A stretch of DNA of 64,000 bases from Xenopus tropicalis (taxonomy: Eukaryota; Chordata; Amphibia; Anura; Pipidae), in the NCBI RefSeq assembly GCF_000004195.4, contig NC_030677.2:68348222-68412221 (forward strand), in the 5' to 3' direction. Numbering within the stretch: the stretch's first letter is position 1; each line of letters begins with the position of its first letter. The translations under genes were made by a program, and so were the position numbers. The notes below the pieces were generated by a model that was given only the letters and a program-made list of their open reading frames with translations, searched no databases and was not told where the DNA came from. Shown here piece by piece: positions 11,006 to 22,400 of the stretch.

Positions 11006-14000
11006 TCTGCATTTGTACAGTTTTTACTGGTAAATCTGCTATATCTGCCCTCCATTCCATCTACTCTGTGGCCTTGTTGTCTGCATTTGTACAGTTTTTA
11101 CTGGTAAATCTGCTATATCTGCCCTCCATTCCATCTACTCTGTGGCCTTGTTGTCTGCATTTGTACAGTTTTTACTGGTAAATCTGCTATATCTGCCCTC
11201 CATTCCATCTACTCTGTGGCCTTGTTGTCTGCATTTGTACAGTTTTTACTGGTAAATCTGCTATACCTGCCCTCCATTCCATCTACTCTGTGGCCTTGTT
11301 GTCTGCATTTGTACAGTTTTTACTGGTAAATCTGCTATACCTGCCCTCCATTCCATCTACTCTGTGGCCTTGTTGTCTGCATTTGTACAGTTTTTACTGG
11401 TAAATCTGCTATACCTGCCCTCCATTCCATCTACTCTGTGGCCTTGTCTGCATTTGTACAGTTTTTACTGGTAAATCTGCTATATCTGCACTCCATTCCA
11501 TCTACTCTGTGGCCTTGTCTGCATTTGTACAGTTTTTACTGGTAAATCTGCTATATCTGCACTCCATTCCATCTACTCTGTGGCCTTGTCTGCATTTGTA
11601 CAGTTTTTACTGGTAAATCTGCTATATCTGCCCTCCATTCCATCTACTCTGTGGCCTTGTTGTCTGCATTTGTACAGTTTTTACTGGTAAATCTGCTATA
11701 CCTGCCCTCCATTCCATCTACTCTGTGGCCTTGTTGTCTGCATTTGTACAGTTTTTACTGGTAAATCTGCTATACCTGCCCTCCATTCCATCTACTCTGT
11801 GGCCTTGTCTGCATTTGTACAGTTTTTACTGGTAAATCTGCTATATCTGCCCTCTATTCCATCTACTCTGTGGCCTTGTCTGCATTTGTACAGTTTTTAC
11901 TGGTAAATCTGCTATATCTGCCCTCTATTCCATCTACTCTGTGGCCTTGTCTGCATTTGTACAGTTTTTACTGGTAAATCTGCTATACCTGCCCTCCATT
12001 CCATCTACTCTGTGGCCTTGTTGTCTGCATTTGTACAGTTTTTACTGGTAAATCTGCTATATCTGCCCTCCATTCCATCTACTCTGTGGCCTTGTCTGCA
12101 TTTGTACAGTTTTTACTGGTAAATCTGCTATATCTGCCCTCCATTCCATCTACTCTGTGGCCTTGTTGTCTGCATTTGTACAGTTTTTACTGGTAAATCT
12201 GCTATACCTGCCCTCCATTCCATCTACTCTGTGGCCTTGTCTGCATTTGTACAGTTTTTACTGGTAAATCTGCTATATCTGCACTCCATTCCATCTACTC
12301 TGTGGCCTTGTCTGCATTTGTACAGTTTTTACTGGTAAATCTGCTATATCTGCCCTCCATTCCATCTACTCTGTGGCCTTGTTGTCTGCATTTGTACAGT
12401 TTTTACTGGTAAATCTGCTATACCTGCCCTCCATTCCATCTACTCTGTGGCCTTGTCTGCATTTGTACAGTTTTTACTGGTAAATCTGCTATACCTGCCC
12501 TCCATTCCATCTACTCTGTGGCCTTGTTGTCTGCATTTGTACAGTTTTTACTGGTAAATCTGCTATACCTGCCCTCCATTCCATCTACTCTGTGGCCTTG
12601 TCTGCATTTGTACAGTTTTTACTGGTAAATCTGCTATACCTGCCCTCCATTCCATCTACTCTGTGGCCTTGTCTGCATTTGTACAGTTTTTACTGGTAAA
12701 TCTGCTATATCTGCCCTCTATTCCATCTACTCTGTGGCCTTGTCTGCATTTGTACAGTTTTTACTGGTAAATCTGCTATATCTGCCCTCCATTCCATCTA
12801 CTCTGTGGCCTTGTCTGCATTTGTACAGTTTTTACTGGTAAATCTGCTATATCTGCCCTCCATTCCATCTACTCTGTGGCCTTGTTGTCTGCATTTGTAC
12901 AGTTTTTACTGGTAAATCTGCTATACCTGCCCTCCATTCCATCTACTCTGTGGCCTTGTTGTCTGCATTTGTACAGTTTTTACTGGTAAATCTGCTATAT
13001 CTGCCCTCCATTCCATCTACTCTGTGGCCTTGTCTGCATTTGTACAGTTTTTACTGGTAAATCTGCTATATCTGCCCTCTATTCCATCTACTCTGTGGCC
13101 TTGTCTGCATTTGTACAGTTTTTACTGGTAAATCTGCTATATCTGCCCTCTATTCCATCTACTCTGTGGCCTTGTCTGCATTTGTACAGTTTTTACTGGT
13201 AAATCTGCTATATCTGCCCTCCATTCCATCTACTCTGTGGCCTTGTCTGCATTTGTACAGTTTTTACTGGTAAATCTGCTATATCTGCCCTCTATTCCAT
13301 CTACTCTGTGGCCTTGTCTGCATTTGTACAGTTTTTACTGGTAAATCTGCTATATCTGCCCTCCATTCCATCTACTCTGTGGCCTTGTCTGCATTTGTAC
13401 AGTTTTTACTGGTAAATCTGCTATATCTGCACTCCATTCCATCTACTCTGTGGCCTTGTCTGCATTTGTACAGTTTTTACTGGTAAATCTGCTATATCTG
13501 CCCTCTATTCCATCTACTCTGTGGCCTTGTTGTCTGCATTTGTACAGTTTTTACTGGTAAATCTGCTATATCTGCCCTCCATTCCATCTACTCTGTGGCC
13601 TTGTTGTCTGCATTTGTACAGTTTTTACTGGTAAATCTGCTATATCTGCCCTCCATTCCATCTACTCTGTGGCCTTGTCTGCATTTGTACAGTTTTTACT
13701 GGTAAATCTGCTATACCTGCCCTCCATTCCATCTACTCTGTGGCCTTGTCTGCATTTGTACAGTTTTTACTGGTAAATCTGCTATACCTGCCCTCCATTC
13801 CATCTACTCTGTGGCCTTGTTGTCTGCATTTGTACAGTTTTTACTGGTAAATCTGCTATACCTGCCCTCCATTCCATCTACTCTGTGGCCTTGTCTGCAT
13901 TTGTACAGTTTTTACTGGTAAATCTGCTATACCTGCCCTCCATTCCATCTACTCTGTGGCCTTGTCTGCATTTGTACAGTTTTTACTGGTAAATCTGCTA

Positions 14001-15078
14001 TATCTGCCCTCCATTCCATCTACTCTGTGGCCTTGTTGTCTGCATTTGTACAGTTTTTACTGGTAAATCTGCTATACCTGCCCTCCATTCCATCTACTCT
14101 GTGGCCTTGTCTGCATTTGTACAGTTTTTACTGGTAAATCTGCTATACCTGCCCTCCATTCCATCTACTCTGTGGCCTTGTTGTCTGTATTTGTACAGTT
14201 TTTACTGGTAAATCTGCTATACCTGCCCTCCATTCCATCTACTCTGTGGCCTTGTCTGCATTTGTACAGTTTTTACTGGTAAATCTGCTATACCTGCCCT
14301 CCATTCCATCTACTCTGTGGCCTTGTCTGCATTTGTACAGTTTTTACTGGTAAATCTGCTATATCTGCACTCCATTCCATCTACTCTGTGGCCTTGTCTG
14401 CATTTGTACAGTTTTTACTGGTAAATCTGCTATATCTGCCCTCCATTCCATCTACTCTGTGGCCTTGTCTGCATTTGTACAGTTTTTACTGGTAAATCTG
14501 CTATATCTGCCCTCCATTCCATCTACTCTGTGGCCTTGTTGTCTGCATTTGTACAGTTTTTACTGGTAAATCTGCTATACCTGCTCTCCATTCCATCTAC
14601 TCTGTGGCCTTGTCTGCATTTGTACAGTTTTTACTGGTAAATCTGCTATATCTGCCCTCCATTCCATCTACTCTGTGGCCTTGTCTGCATTTGTACAGTT
14701 TTTACTGGTAAATCTGCTATATCTGCCCTCCATTCCATCTACTCTGTGGCCTTGTTGTCTGCATTTGTACAGTTTTTACTGGTAAATCTGCTATATCTGC
14801 CCTCCATTCCATCTACTCTGTGGCCTTGTTGTCTGCATTTGTACAGTTTTTACTGGTAAATCTGCTATATCTGCCCTCCATTCCATCTACTCTGTGGCCT
14901 TGTTGTCTGCATTTGTACAGTTTTTACTGGTAAATCTGCTATACCTGCCCTCCATTCCATCTACTCTGTGGCCTTGTCTGCATTTGTACAGTTTTTACTG
15001 GTAAATCTGCTATATCTGCCCTCCATTCCATCTACTCTGTGGCCTTGTTGTCTGCATTTGTACAGTTTTTACTGGTAA
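11006..15078. repeat. 71/74-bp tandem array, about 56 units
   Basis: The unit starts TCTGCATTTGTACAGTTTTT and ends CTACTCTGTGGCCTTG. Units are 71 bp, or 74 bp when the linker carries an extra TTG. A few sites vary (TATATCTG/TATACCTG; GCCCTCC/GCACTCC/GCCCTCT), and otherwise units are almost identical. Variant combinations recur in short blocks, a sign of segmental duplication. The last unit breaks off after TTTTTACTGGTAA. A GTAAGTG donor-like site lies 57 bp before the array and an acceptor after it, so the array may sit in an intron of the transposase gene. It is not coding in any frame. Confidence 0.95.
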
Positions 15079-15862
15079 TTTTCATTTTTGGCACTAGCCA
15101 AAATCTATAGACTATTAGCTCTTTCTGTAGTTTTGTACATTTTATGACCCCCCATAAAACTCCTCTGTAAATAAACTCTGTAAGTCACTTTATATCAGGG
15201 TTCATCTTCACTCTTGCTATACTCCCCCCCTCTGACACAGCTGGGTGATTAGCCTGTTGCTTGATCAATTACAATCAGTTGTGATTCCCCAGCTTTGCCT
15301 CTCCCTATTAAGACTTTCTTAGGGGAGAGCATTTGCTGGGGGTTGAGCATTTGCAAGGGTGATTTGTTCCAAAGTGATTCGTTTACAAGTGATCTGAACG
15401 AGTTTAACAAGGAGTTAATCAGAGGAGACCTACAAGGAGAGCCACTACAGACTGCTGCTTGAAATTAAAGAACTGTCTCAAATGCAGACCAACTCATTAA
15501 TGCACTGAGGAACCATCTCTACTGCCATTCTCTGACGCTACAAGACTACACCTCACCTGATAATGGCAAAATGCACTTCATTTCTTCTAATTGTATGCAT
15601 GGTGCTCCCTAAGGTAGTCACTTCCTTTAACCCCCCTGCTGTCTGTCCATACTCCATCCACATATCCTCCTCCCTGCTCCCATCTACATACTCCAGCTCC
15701 TTCACCCTTTATAACTACTTGCAATACCTCTGTCCCCCGGTTACTGTCCCTACGCGGAGGCGCAATCATTTTAACCATTTACCAGTAAATATGTTAATAA
15801 TAGGCTAAAAATAAGAAATAAGAAACACTGAATTTTTTTGTTCACACTTAATATTTATTTAG
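15079..15862 (+). other. Spacer between the tandem array and the transposase exon
   Basis: Contains a pyrimidine-rich ATATTTATTTAG acceptor at its right end. AATAAA occurs at about 15170. The small ORF at 15563 is the only coding possibility. It is probably 5' UTR or intron of the transposase gene. Confidence 0.4.
15563..15808 (+). CDS. Small ORF with signal-peptide-like start, uncertain
   Basis: 81 codons from an ATG. The first 22 residues (MAKCTSFLLIVCMVLPKVVT) look like a secretion signal, followed by a Ser/Pro/Tyr-rich tail and a basic TRRRNHF stretch. I do not recognise a family. It could be part of the 5' region of the CACTA-like gene, the N-terminus of a broken LINE, or chance. It lies between the 71/74-bp array and the transposase exon. 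Confidence 0.25.
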   Translation: MAKCTSFLLIVCMVLPKVVTSFNPPAVCPYSIHISSSLLPSTYSSSFTLYNYLQYLCPPVTVPTRRRNHFNHLPVNMLIIG

Positions 15863-15867
15863 AGACT

Positions 15868-17873
15868 ATGAAAAGGAGGGAACCACCTTTAACAAGTTCT
15901 GGAGTCAGACGGAGGGCTCGCATTGCACTTGAAAAACGCCTGCATGACATTGCAGACTTACAACCAGAACCAACTTTTACAACAGCTTACGAAGCTGATG
16001 CATATTCCACAACCAATGACAGTGACTCAAGACTCTCTCGGACAGACGAGCATTTAGATTCTATTTGCACAGATGATTTTGGAGGATTGACTGAAAGACA
16101 GTGTGTTTCAGAGCCTGACTCTGAATCCGAACCAGAGGTTGCAGATGAGCCAGTCAGCTTTGTTGAAACTTTAGCCAACTGGTCTGTACAGTTTGGTGTT
16201 TCTTTAGTTGCCCTATCAGCTCTCCTTAGTTTGTTGAGAGTGTACCACCCAGAACTTCCAAAGGATGCCCGAACCATCCTTAAAACAAAAACTGAATATA
16301 AAATTCAACAAAAATGTGGTGGGTTTTATCATTATAGAGGTATCCTGACAGCTCTCTGGAACACCCTAACCAAACTAATTGAAAAGTTTCCAAATGGCTT
16401 TACTTTTAAATTGCAAGTAAACATTGACGGCTTGCCATTGTTTAAGAGCACAAATTTACAGTTATGGCCCATTTTAGGACTCTTGTTAAATGCCCCAATG
16501 AAAGAACCTGTTGTTATCGGGCTCTTCTGTGGTACCAAAAAACCAAATGCCCCTGATGAATATTTGAAAGACTTTACCCACGAGTTAAAACAGCTGCAGG
16601 AAGGAGTCTATTTTAAAGAAAAAAAGGTTTTCTTTGAACTGGATTCTGTTGTATGTGATACCCCTGCTAGAGCTTTTGTAAAAAACGTAAAGGCACACAA
16701 TGGTTATCATGGATGTGATAAGTGTTGCCAGCCAGGAGTTTATGTTAACCACAGAATGACATACCCCCAGAATGATTTTGTGTTACGGACTGATTCATCA
16801 TTTTCAGACAAAGTTGACGAGGACCATCATCATGATGGACCACATGGATTTTTTGGTCTAGATGTGGGCATGGTGACTAGATTTCCTATAGATTACATGC
16901 ACCTTGCATGTTTAGGTGTTACACGTAAATTGTTAAATGTTTGGCTGAGGGGCCCTTTGAAATTTCGCTTGTCCTCCGGTTGTGTTGATCGCATTTCTCA
17001 AACTCTGACTCAGATGCGTGCGTACATACCAGTTGAGTTTGTAAGGAAACCAAGATCTTTGAGAGAACTAGATCGTTGGAAAGCTACTGAACTTAGACAG
17101 TTTCTGTTGTATACTGGTTCTGTTGCTCTGGCACCGTATTTAGATCATAATTTATATAACAACTTTATGTTATTTTATACAGGTATTTGCATCCTTGTAG
17201 CCCGCAGCTTTATTCTTTGTTTAACAATTATGCAAACACGCTTCTTACAGCATTTGTAAAACATGTTGGGGAGCTTTATGGAAAAGATGCCTTAGTGTAT
17301 AATGTGCATGCCTTGGTCCACCTGTCAGCTGATGCCAAACTACATGGTTCTTTAGACACTATCTCAGCTTTTCCATATGAAAATTACCTCCGTACACTGA
17401 AGAAGTTTGTGAGAAAGCCAGAATTTCCTCTTGCGCAGATAATAAGAAGGTTATCAGAGGTTGAAAAAATCAGTAGTTCTGAGTTGCCCTGTAAAGCTTT
17501 AAGAATGCAACATTATGTTGGACCTGTTCCTGATGGCCTTCAAGCAACAGCACAGTACAGGGAGCTGAGGACTGAACACTGGTCAGTGAAAGCTTCAACA
17601 GGAGATAATGTTTTTGCTATAGGCAAAGACATTTGTGTTATTCTTAACATTGTTCAGTCTGTAAAGGAAATATACGTTGTGTTTAGAGTTTTTACACAAA
17701 TTGCAAATTTTTTCAACTATCCAATGAGCTCGGATTTTCTTAGAGTATTTATTGTGTCAGAGCCAACAGGACCATTAAGGGTAGCCAAAGCATCACAGAT
17801 CTCTCACAAGTGTGTACTCCTTCCTTACAATGATAAATTTGTTGTCATGCCTCTCTTGCATACCCGCTTATAG
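15868..17873 (+). pseudogene. CACTA/EnSpm-like transposase, about 668 codons with one frameshift
   Basis: The start is the ATG at 15868, just after a TATTTATTTAG acceptor (15861-15862); an upstream noncoding exon is therefore likely. Residues 1-90 are charged and Ser/Asp/Glu-rich. The core has VNIDGLPLFKS (Asp187) with WPILGLL, the ELDSVVCDTPARAF block (Asp264), HNGYHGCDKCCQPG (Cys283, 286, 287), RMTYPQNDFVLRTD, DYMHLACLG (Asp342) and RKPRSLRELDRWKATELRQF. After codon 444 (about 17199) homology moves to the -1 frame, as if one base were lost. It then continues YNVHALVHLSADAKLHGSLD and ISAFPYENYLRTLKKFVRKP to KCVLLPYNDKFVVMPLLHT and a stop at 17871-17873. The C-terminal part resembles the domain that follows the transposase in plant CACTA proteins. 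AATAAA follows at 18006. Confidence 0.82.
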
Positions 17874-18008
17874 AACACAGCTCTAGTTCAGGTTAGGGAT
17901 GGGGTTAGGAACAATATGACGAAAAAGACTGACAAAAACTGACAAAAGACTGCTTTACTTCACAAAGGTTTCTGGATACTGGATTTTGAAAATGTGAGTA
18001 TTCCAAAT

Positions 18009-18145
18009 AAACCACTTTAGATCAGTGGTTCTCAATTCTAGTCCTCACTAACACACCCGATTCAGATCAGATCGATAGAAGAGCGCTCCATGCATGATCG
18101 GATGATCCCTGACCATGATCCCAGAGCATGGTAGTTCTGATGAGG
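18009..18145 (+). repeat. Direct repeat A (pair with 19622-19764)
   Basis: AAACCACTTTAGATCAGTGG through GGTAGTTCTGATGA; nearly the same sequence recurs about 1.6 kb downstream. It contains CAGTGGTTCTCAATT, which resembles a hAT end. The poly(A) signal of the transposase gene overlaps its left edge. Confidence 0.8.
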
Positions 18146-18412
18146 TTTACTTTGTAAATTTTCTTTTGCTTTTACTCTTCTCTGGTAAATTTCTAACTTG
18201 AACAATTTATTTTTTGAGAAATAACAAAATATATTATTAAGTGTAATACAGCAAAATTGAGTCAGTTATCTTATTTACATGTTAATAAAACTAAAAAGAA
18301 AAACAACTAACAAGAAAAAGGGGGGAGCAGGTAACTTGGGGTAAGTGGTAAATGACTGATGGCTTTATAATACATTTTATGAAGCATTGACAGTAACACT
18401 TCATTTCATGTA

Positions 18413-19085
18413 CAGTATAAAAAAAGTACACCAGAAATTTTTGTAAATATTTTATTCTATCTTTTCATGTGACAACATTGAAGAAATGCCGCTGCTCCAG
18501 TGTACAGTAGAGAGTGTACAGCCTGTATAACAGTGTACATTTGCTGTCCTCTCAAAATAACCCAACACACAGCCATTAATGTCTAAACCGCTGGCAACAC
18601 CCCAAATGGAAATGTCTAAATTGGGACCAACGTGTCAATATTTTGACACGTTGGTCCCACCATTCACCATTATTTTCTAGCACTTATATCCTTTTCCATC
18701 TTTATGTAGAGCAACAATTGTTTTTTTCAGATCCTCAGAGAGTTCTTTGCCATGAGGAGCCATGTTGAACTTCCAGTGACCAGTATGAGAGAGTGTGAGA
18801 GCAATAACACCAAATTTAGGGACTAGGGAGGGAAATGGCTAATTGGGACCAATTTTGGACATTTCCACTTAGGGGTGTACTCACTTTTGTTGCCAGCAGT
18901 TTAGACATTAATGTCTGTGTGTTGAGTTATTTTGAGGGGACAGTAAATGTGCACTGTTCTTACAGGCTGTACACTCACTATTGTACATTGGAGCAGAGTG
19001 GCATTTCTTAAGTGTTGTCACATGAAAAGGTATATTAAAGTATTTACAAAAATGTGAGAGGTGTACTCATTTTTGTGAGGTACTA
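18413..19085 (-). mobile_element. Deleted Tc1-like transposon with about 200-bp inverted repeats
   Basis: TA flanks both ends (18411-18412, 19086-19087). Long inverted arms face each other, for example AACACACAGCCATTAATGTC (left) against GACATTAATGTCTGTGTGTT (right). Between them on the minus strand is the start of a Tc1 transposase. The ends correspond to the TAGTACCTCACAAAAATGAG type found widely in fish and frogs. It lies between the two genes of the CACTA-like element. Confidence 0.88.
18677..18763 (-). pseudogene. N-terminal fragment of a Tc1-like transposase
   Basis: ATG at 18763 opens MAPHGKELSEDLKKTIVALH and stops after 28 codons. This is the first part of the DNA-binding domain; the rest has been deleted. 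The element cannot encode its own transposase. Confidence 0.8.
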
Positions 19086-19267
19086 TATATGTTGTTACCT
19101 GTGCTTGTATGTTGTGTCAATTTTAATTGTTTGAGGGAAAAGGCAATCTATGCTGGTGATAACAGTATGATCAAAGAATGCTAGTACATGGATTGAAGGA
19201 AAATGTTAAAGGAATGTTGTATGTCTTTTAAAATATGTAATACTTTCTGCAAAAACTTCTTTTTCAG

Positions 19268-19454
19268 ATGTTTTTGGTTGTGGAATTTATAGAAACAAAC
19301 ACTGTTAACATTATATCTGAATCATGGCTTGAAGATGGTGTCACTTGGTGGCCAAACTATAGAAGCGACGAACGCATAAACCGAGCTGTTCAAAAATGTG
19401 AAGAGCCAGGAGCAGACTGGAAAAAATATGATGTTCGAGTCCTTTCAAGAACAG
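19268..19454 (+). CDS. Accessory gene exon 1, 187 bp
   Basis: ATG immediately after TTCTTTTTCAG; donor AACAG/GTAAGA. Encodes [16 protein letters not shown] and the conserved WWP and [10 protein letters not shown] words. Confidence 0.82.
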
Positions 19455-22400
19455 GTAAGAATCTGCTTTAGAAATAAAATGAAATTTATTTGTAATTTCT
19501 GTGAACTAAACTTAAAAATTTTTTAATTTCAATTATTAATGGTTTCAAATTTCTATATTGTACACATTAATTTACACAAATTTAACAGTCAGTACTTAAT
19601 AGTGGGTCTAGAACAACAGCCAAACCACTTTAGATCAGTGGTTCTCAATTCTAGTCCTCACTAACACACATGATTCAGATCAGATTGTTAGAAGAGCGCT
19701 CCATGCATAAACTGCATTCCGATTGAGATGATCGGATGATCCCTGAGCATGGTAGTTCTGATGATTTTCACAGAAAATTTAAATGAACAGCTAATATTTG
19801 ATGTACTATAACAGGTGGAGTAATATTTATGTGTCGGATGCGGGTCAGATGGGCGACAGGCACAGACGGATTGCAGATTCAATTTGAGATTGTAGAAGTG
19901 AGGGTATTTATTTAATTAATTTTATTTATTTTTTGTGAATTCTGATCAGGTGATTACCTTAAAGCAAGACAGAAACTGAGGGCCTCGCTGACCTGCAATA
20001 CCTCTGAATTACAAACAGATGAGGAGGAAGAAGTGATTAGGAAGAGAAAAATTAAGCCAAGGTTTCATATTCTGAGACTATTACTCCACTACTACTATAT
20101 ACCATTTAAAATACGTTTAGAAATATTTAACTATAGAGCTTAAAGGCTAGGTAGTGTAAACTTCTCTTTTTTTGCTTTGAAGTAATTTGCTATAATTGCC
20201 AAAGGAAGCAATGGACTGTTTGGATATTTTGCAGTACTATAAAGGGTCAATTGATACAAGCCATACTATAGATTCCATAGTGTAGGTTAATTTAATATTT
20301 TGTGTGTCTTTTTATGTATTTTGAGTGTTTTTAGGTTTTAATCTTTAACAAATTGCTTTAAGTTTTTAACCCTGCCAAACATTATGATTAGTTGGTGTTT
20401 GTTTTGTTTGTTAGGCAAATCTTTGGCGATACAGACTCTGACAGTGAGCCAGAGATGGCTATAAAGAGGAGATGCCACAATGTCCTCCCTTGTCCAGTAC
20501 CACCTATTCCTCCCCCTACTCCTGACAATGAAGCTTGCCAGACTACTGCTAGACCTCTCCTAGACCAGAGGCAGACGGAATCTTATTTTACTGGTATATT
20601 CTTGTATTTTTGTTGAATAGTTTTTTAATACTGTTATGTTAATGTTACAACTGAACATGTATATACAGTCAAGCCGTGGCAAATTTTATCTTAAGTCAAG
20701 GTACTTGTCTGGATCTGATGCAGTTAATGTAACTGTAAAGTTAATGTTTTTATGTGCTGAGTGAATCTGACAGATCTTGGCTGAACATTGTTCGTTGTAA
20801 GTGCACATAATTATAATAGAAACTATAAACATAAAGGATTTATTATTATAATAGTAAATTTTTCATAATTTGTTGTTATTCACTTAAAAATATGTTATTG
20901 ACATACCTATGTTTCACAGCAGCACCACCTGCCCCCTTAAGTACATCTTGCATGCCTTCCAGTCCTCTGCCCCACTCCTCTGTTGGCCATTTTGATACGA
21001 TGCATTTTCAAGATGATTTTTGCTCAGGTATTTTTTTATAATAATTAATATATATATATATATATATATATAGTATATTTTTTAATAATTCTTTGCATGC
21101 CATCTTTGATCAACAGTCAGTGAGCTAAAAATAATGACTCTCCCCATGCTCAGGGCCTCAAGTTGCAACACGTGTCTCTCACACACCATCAAGCTCTATG
21201 GGCCAGATCTCTGCCACGCCTCTGCCAGATGAGCATTTCTTTAGGCCCACATTTAGACTGGGGAAGACAGGCACTGGACCAATTCCATGCTCTGGTAAAA
21301 TCTTTTTTTTTTTTTTTTTTTTATTTCAAACATCCAGTTTTTCAAAATGATATATAATAAGAAAACTTTCAATCTTTCCTTTATTGTAGCTGCTCAGCTG
21401 CACATCCTAACTTTATTGGATTATGTGAAGGAACAGCAAACGGCGATTGCTGCTGCTGTGAACAATCTTGCTGCAAGACTGGGGACAGAGGCTCCTGTGG
21501 CTGAAATGCCTAAAGACATCAGTATCCCCCTGACCACTGTGCCTGAAGTTGAGGAGTTTGAGGAATGGCTTAAAGACTCAAGAAATTCACAAGCTAAACA
21601 AAACATGGTATGTTTTTTCCCATTATCTAAAGCTACTTTATGGTTGTTGTACCTACGTTATCTCAAGTGGTTCTGTGCCTGTTGTAGTGATACTGGCCTC
21701 AAATATTAATATTAATTCTTAGTTTTGGTTACATATTATTTAAGGTGAGAGTGTTAGATACAGGGCACCAATTAATATAAAGTTTGGTACTCATTCGGTT
21801 CATGGTAGAGAACAACGTGATCAAGACCATCCCTCCCTCCAGTGATCAGGTGCTCAGTCTGTCCATTAAGAAACATTAAGCAAACTCTATGCAGAGTTAA
21901 CCCATGGAAATCTGCTGGACCAGACAACATTCCTGGCAGAGCGTTCACGGAATGTGCAGAACAGCTAGCATCTTTAACATTTTCCTGAGCAGCGCTGTTG
22001 TTCCTACATGCCTCAAGACAATGACCGTTGTCCCTGCGCTGAAGATGTCTACAGTTTCCTGCTTCAATTACTAATGTCCTTTTGCTCTCACACCCACTGT
22101 GAAGAAGTGTTTTGAGAGACTCATCAGGAAACAAATCAAAACACAGCTATCACGCTCATTGAACCCCTTGCAGTTTGAATATCATCCTAACTGCTCCATG
22201 GATGATGCCACAACCTTCCATCTGGCCCTTACACACCTGGACATACATGAATGCTGTTCATAGACTTCAGTTCAGCATCCAGTACAATCATTCCACAGCA
22301 CCAGATTGAGTAATTGAGCCTGCCGGCCCTGAACACCTCCCTCTGTAATTGGATCCTGGACCTGAATTATGTTGTCTACAGTATGTAGCATCAGGGTCCT

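Noticed and set aside
10954..11181. 75-codon ORF at the array's left edge
   Set aside because: It consists mostly of the 71/74-bp repeat and closes when the unit shifts frame.
11006..15078. CRISPR-like regular array
   Set aside because: The units are contiguous direct repeats with no unique spacers, in a eukaryotic context with introns.
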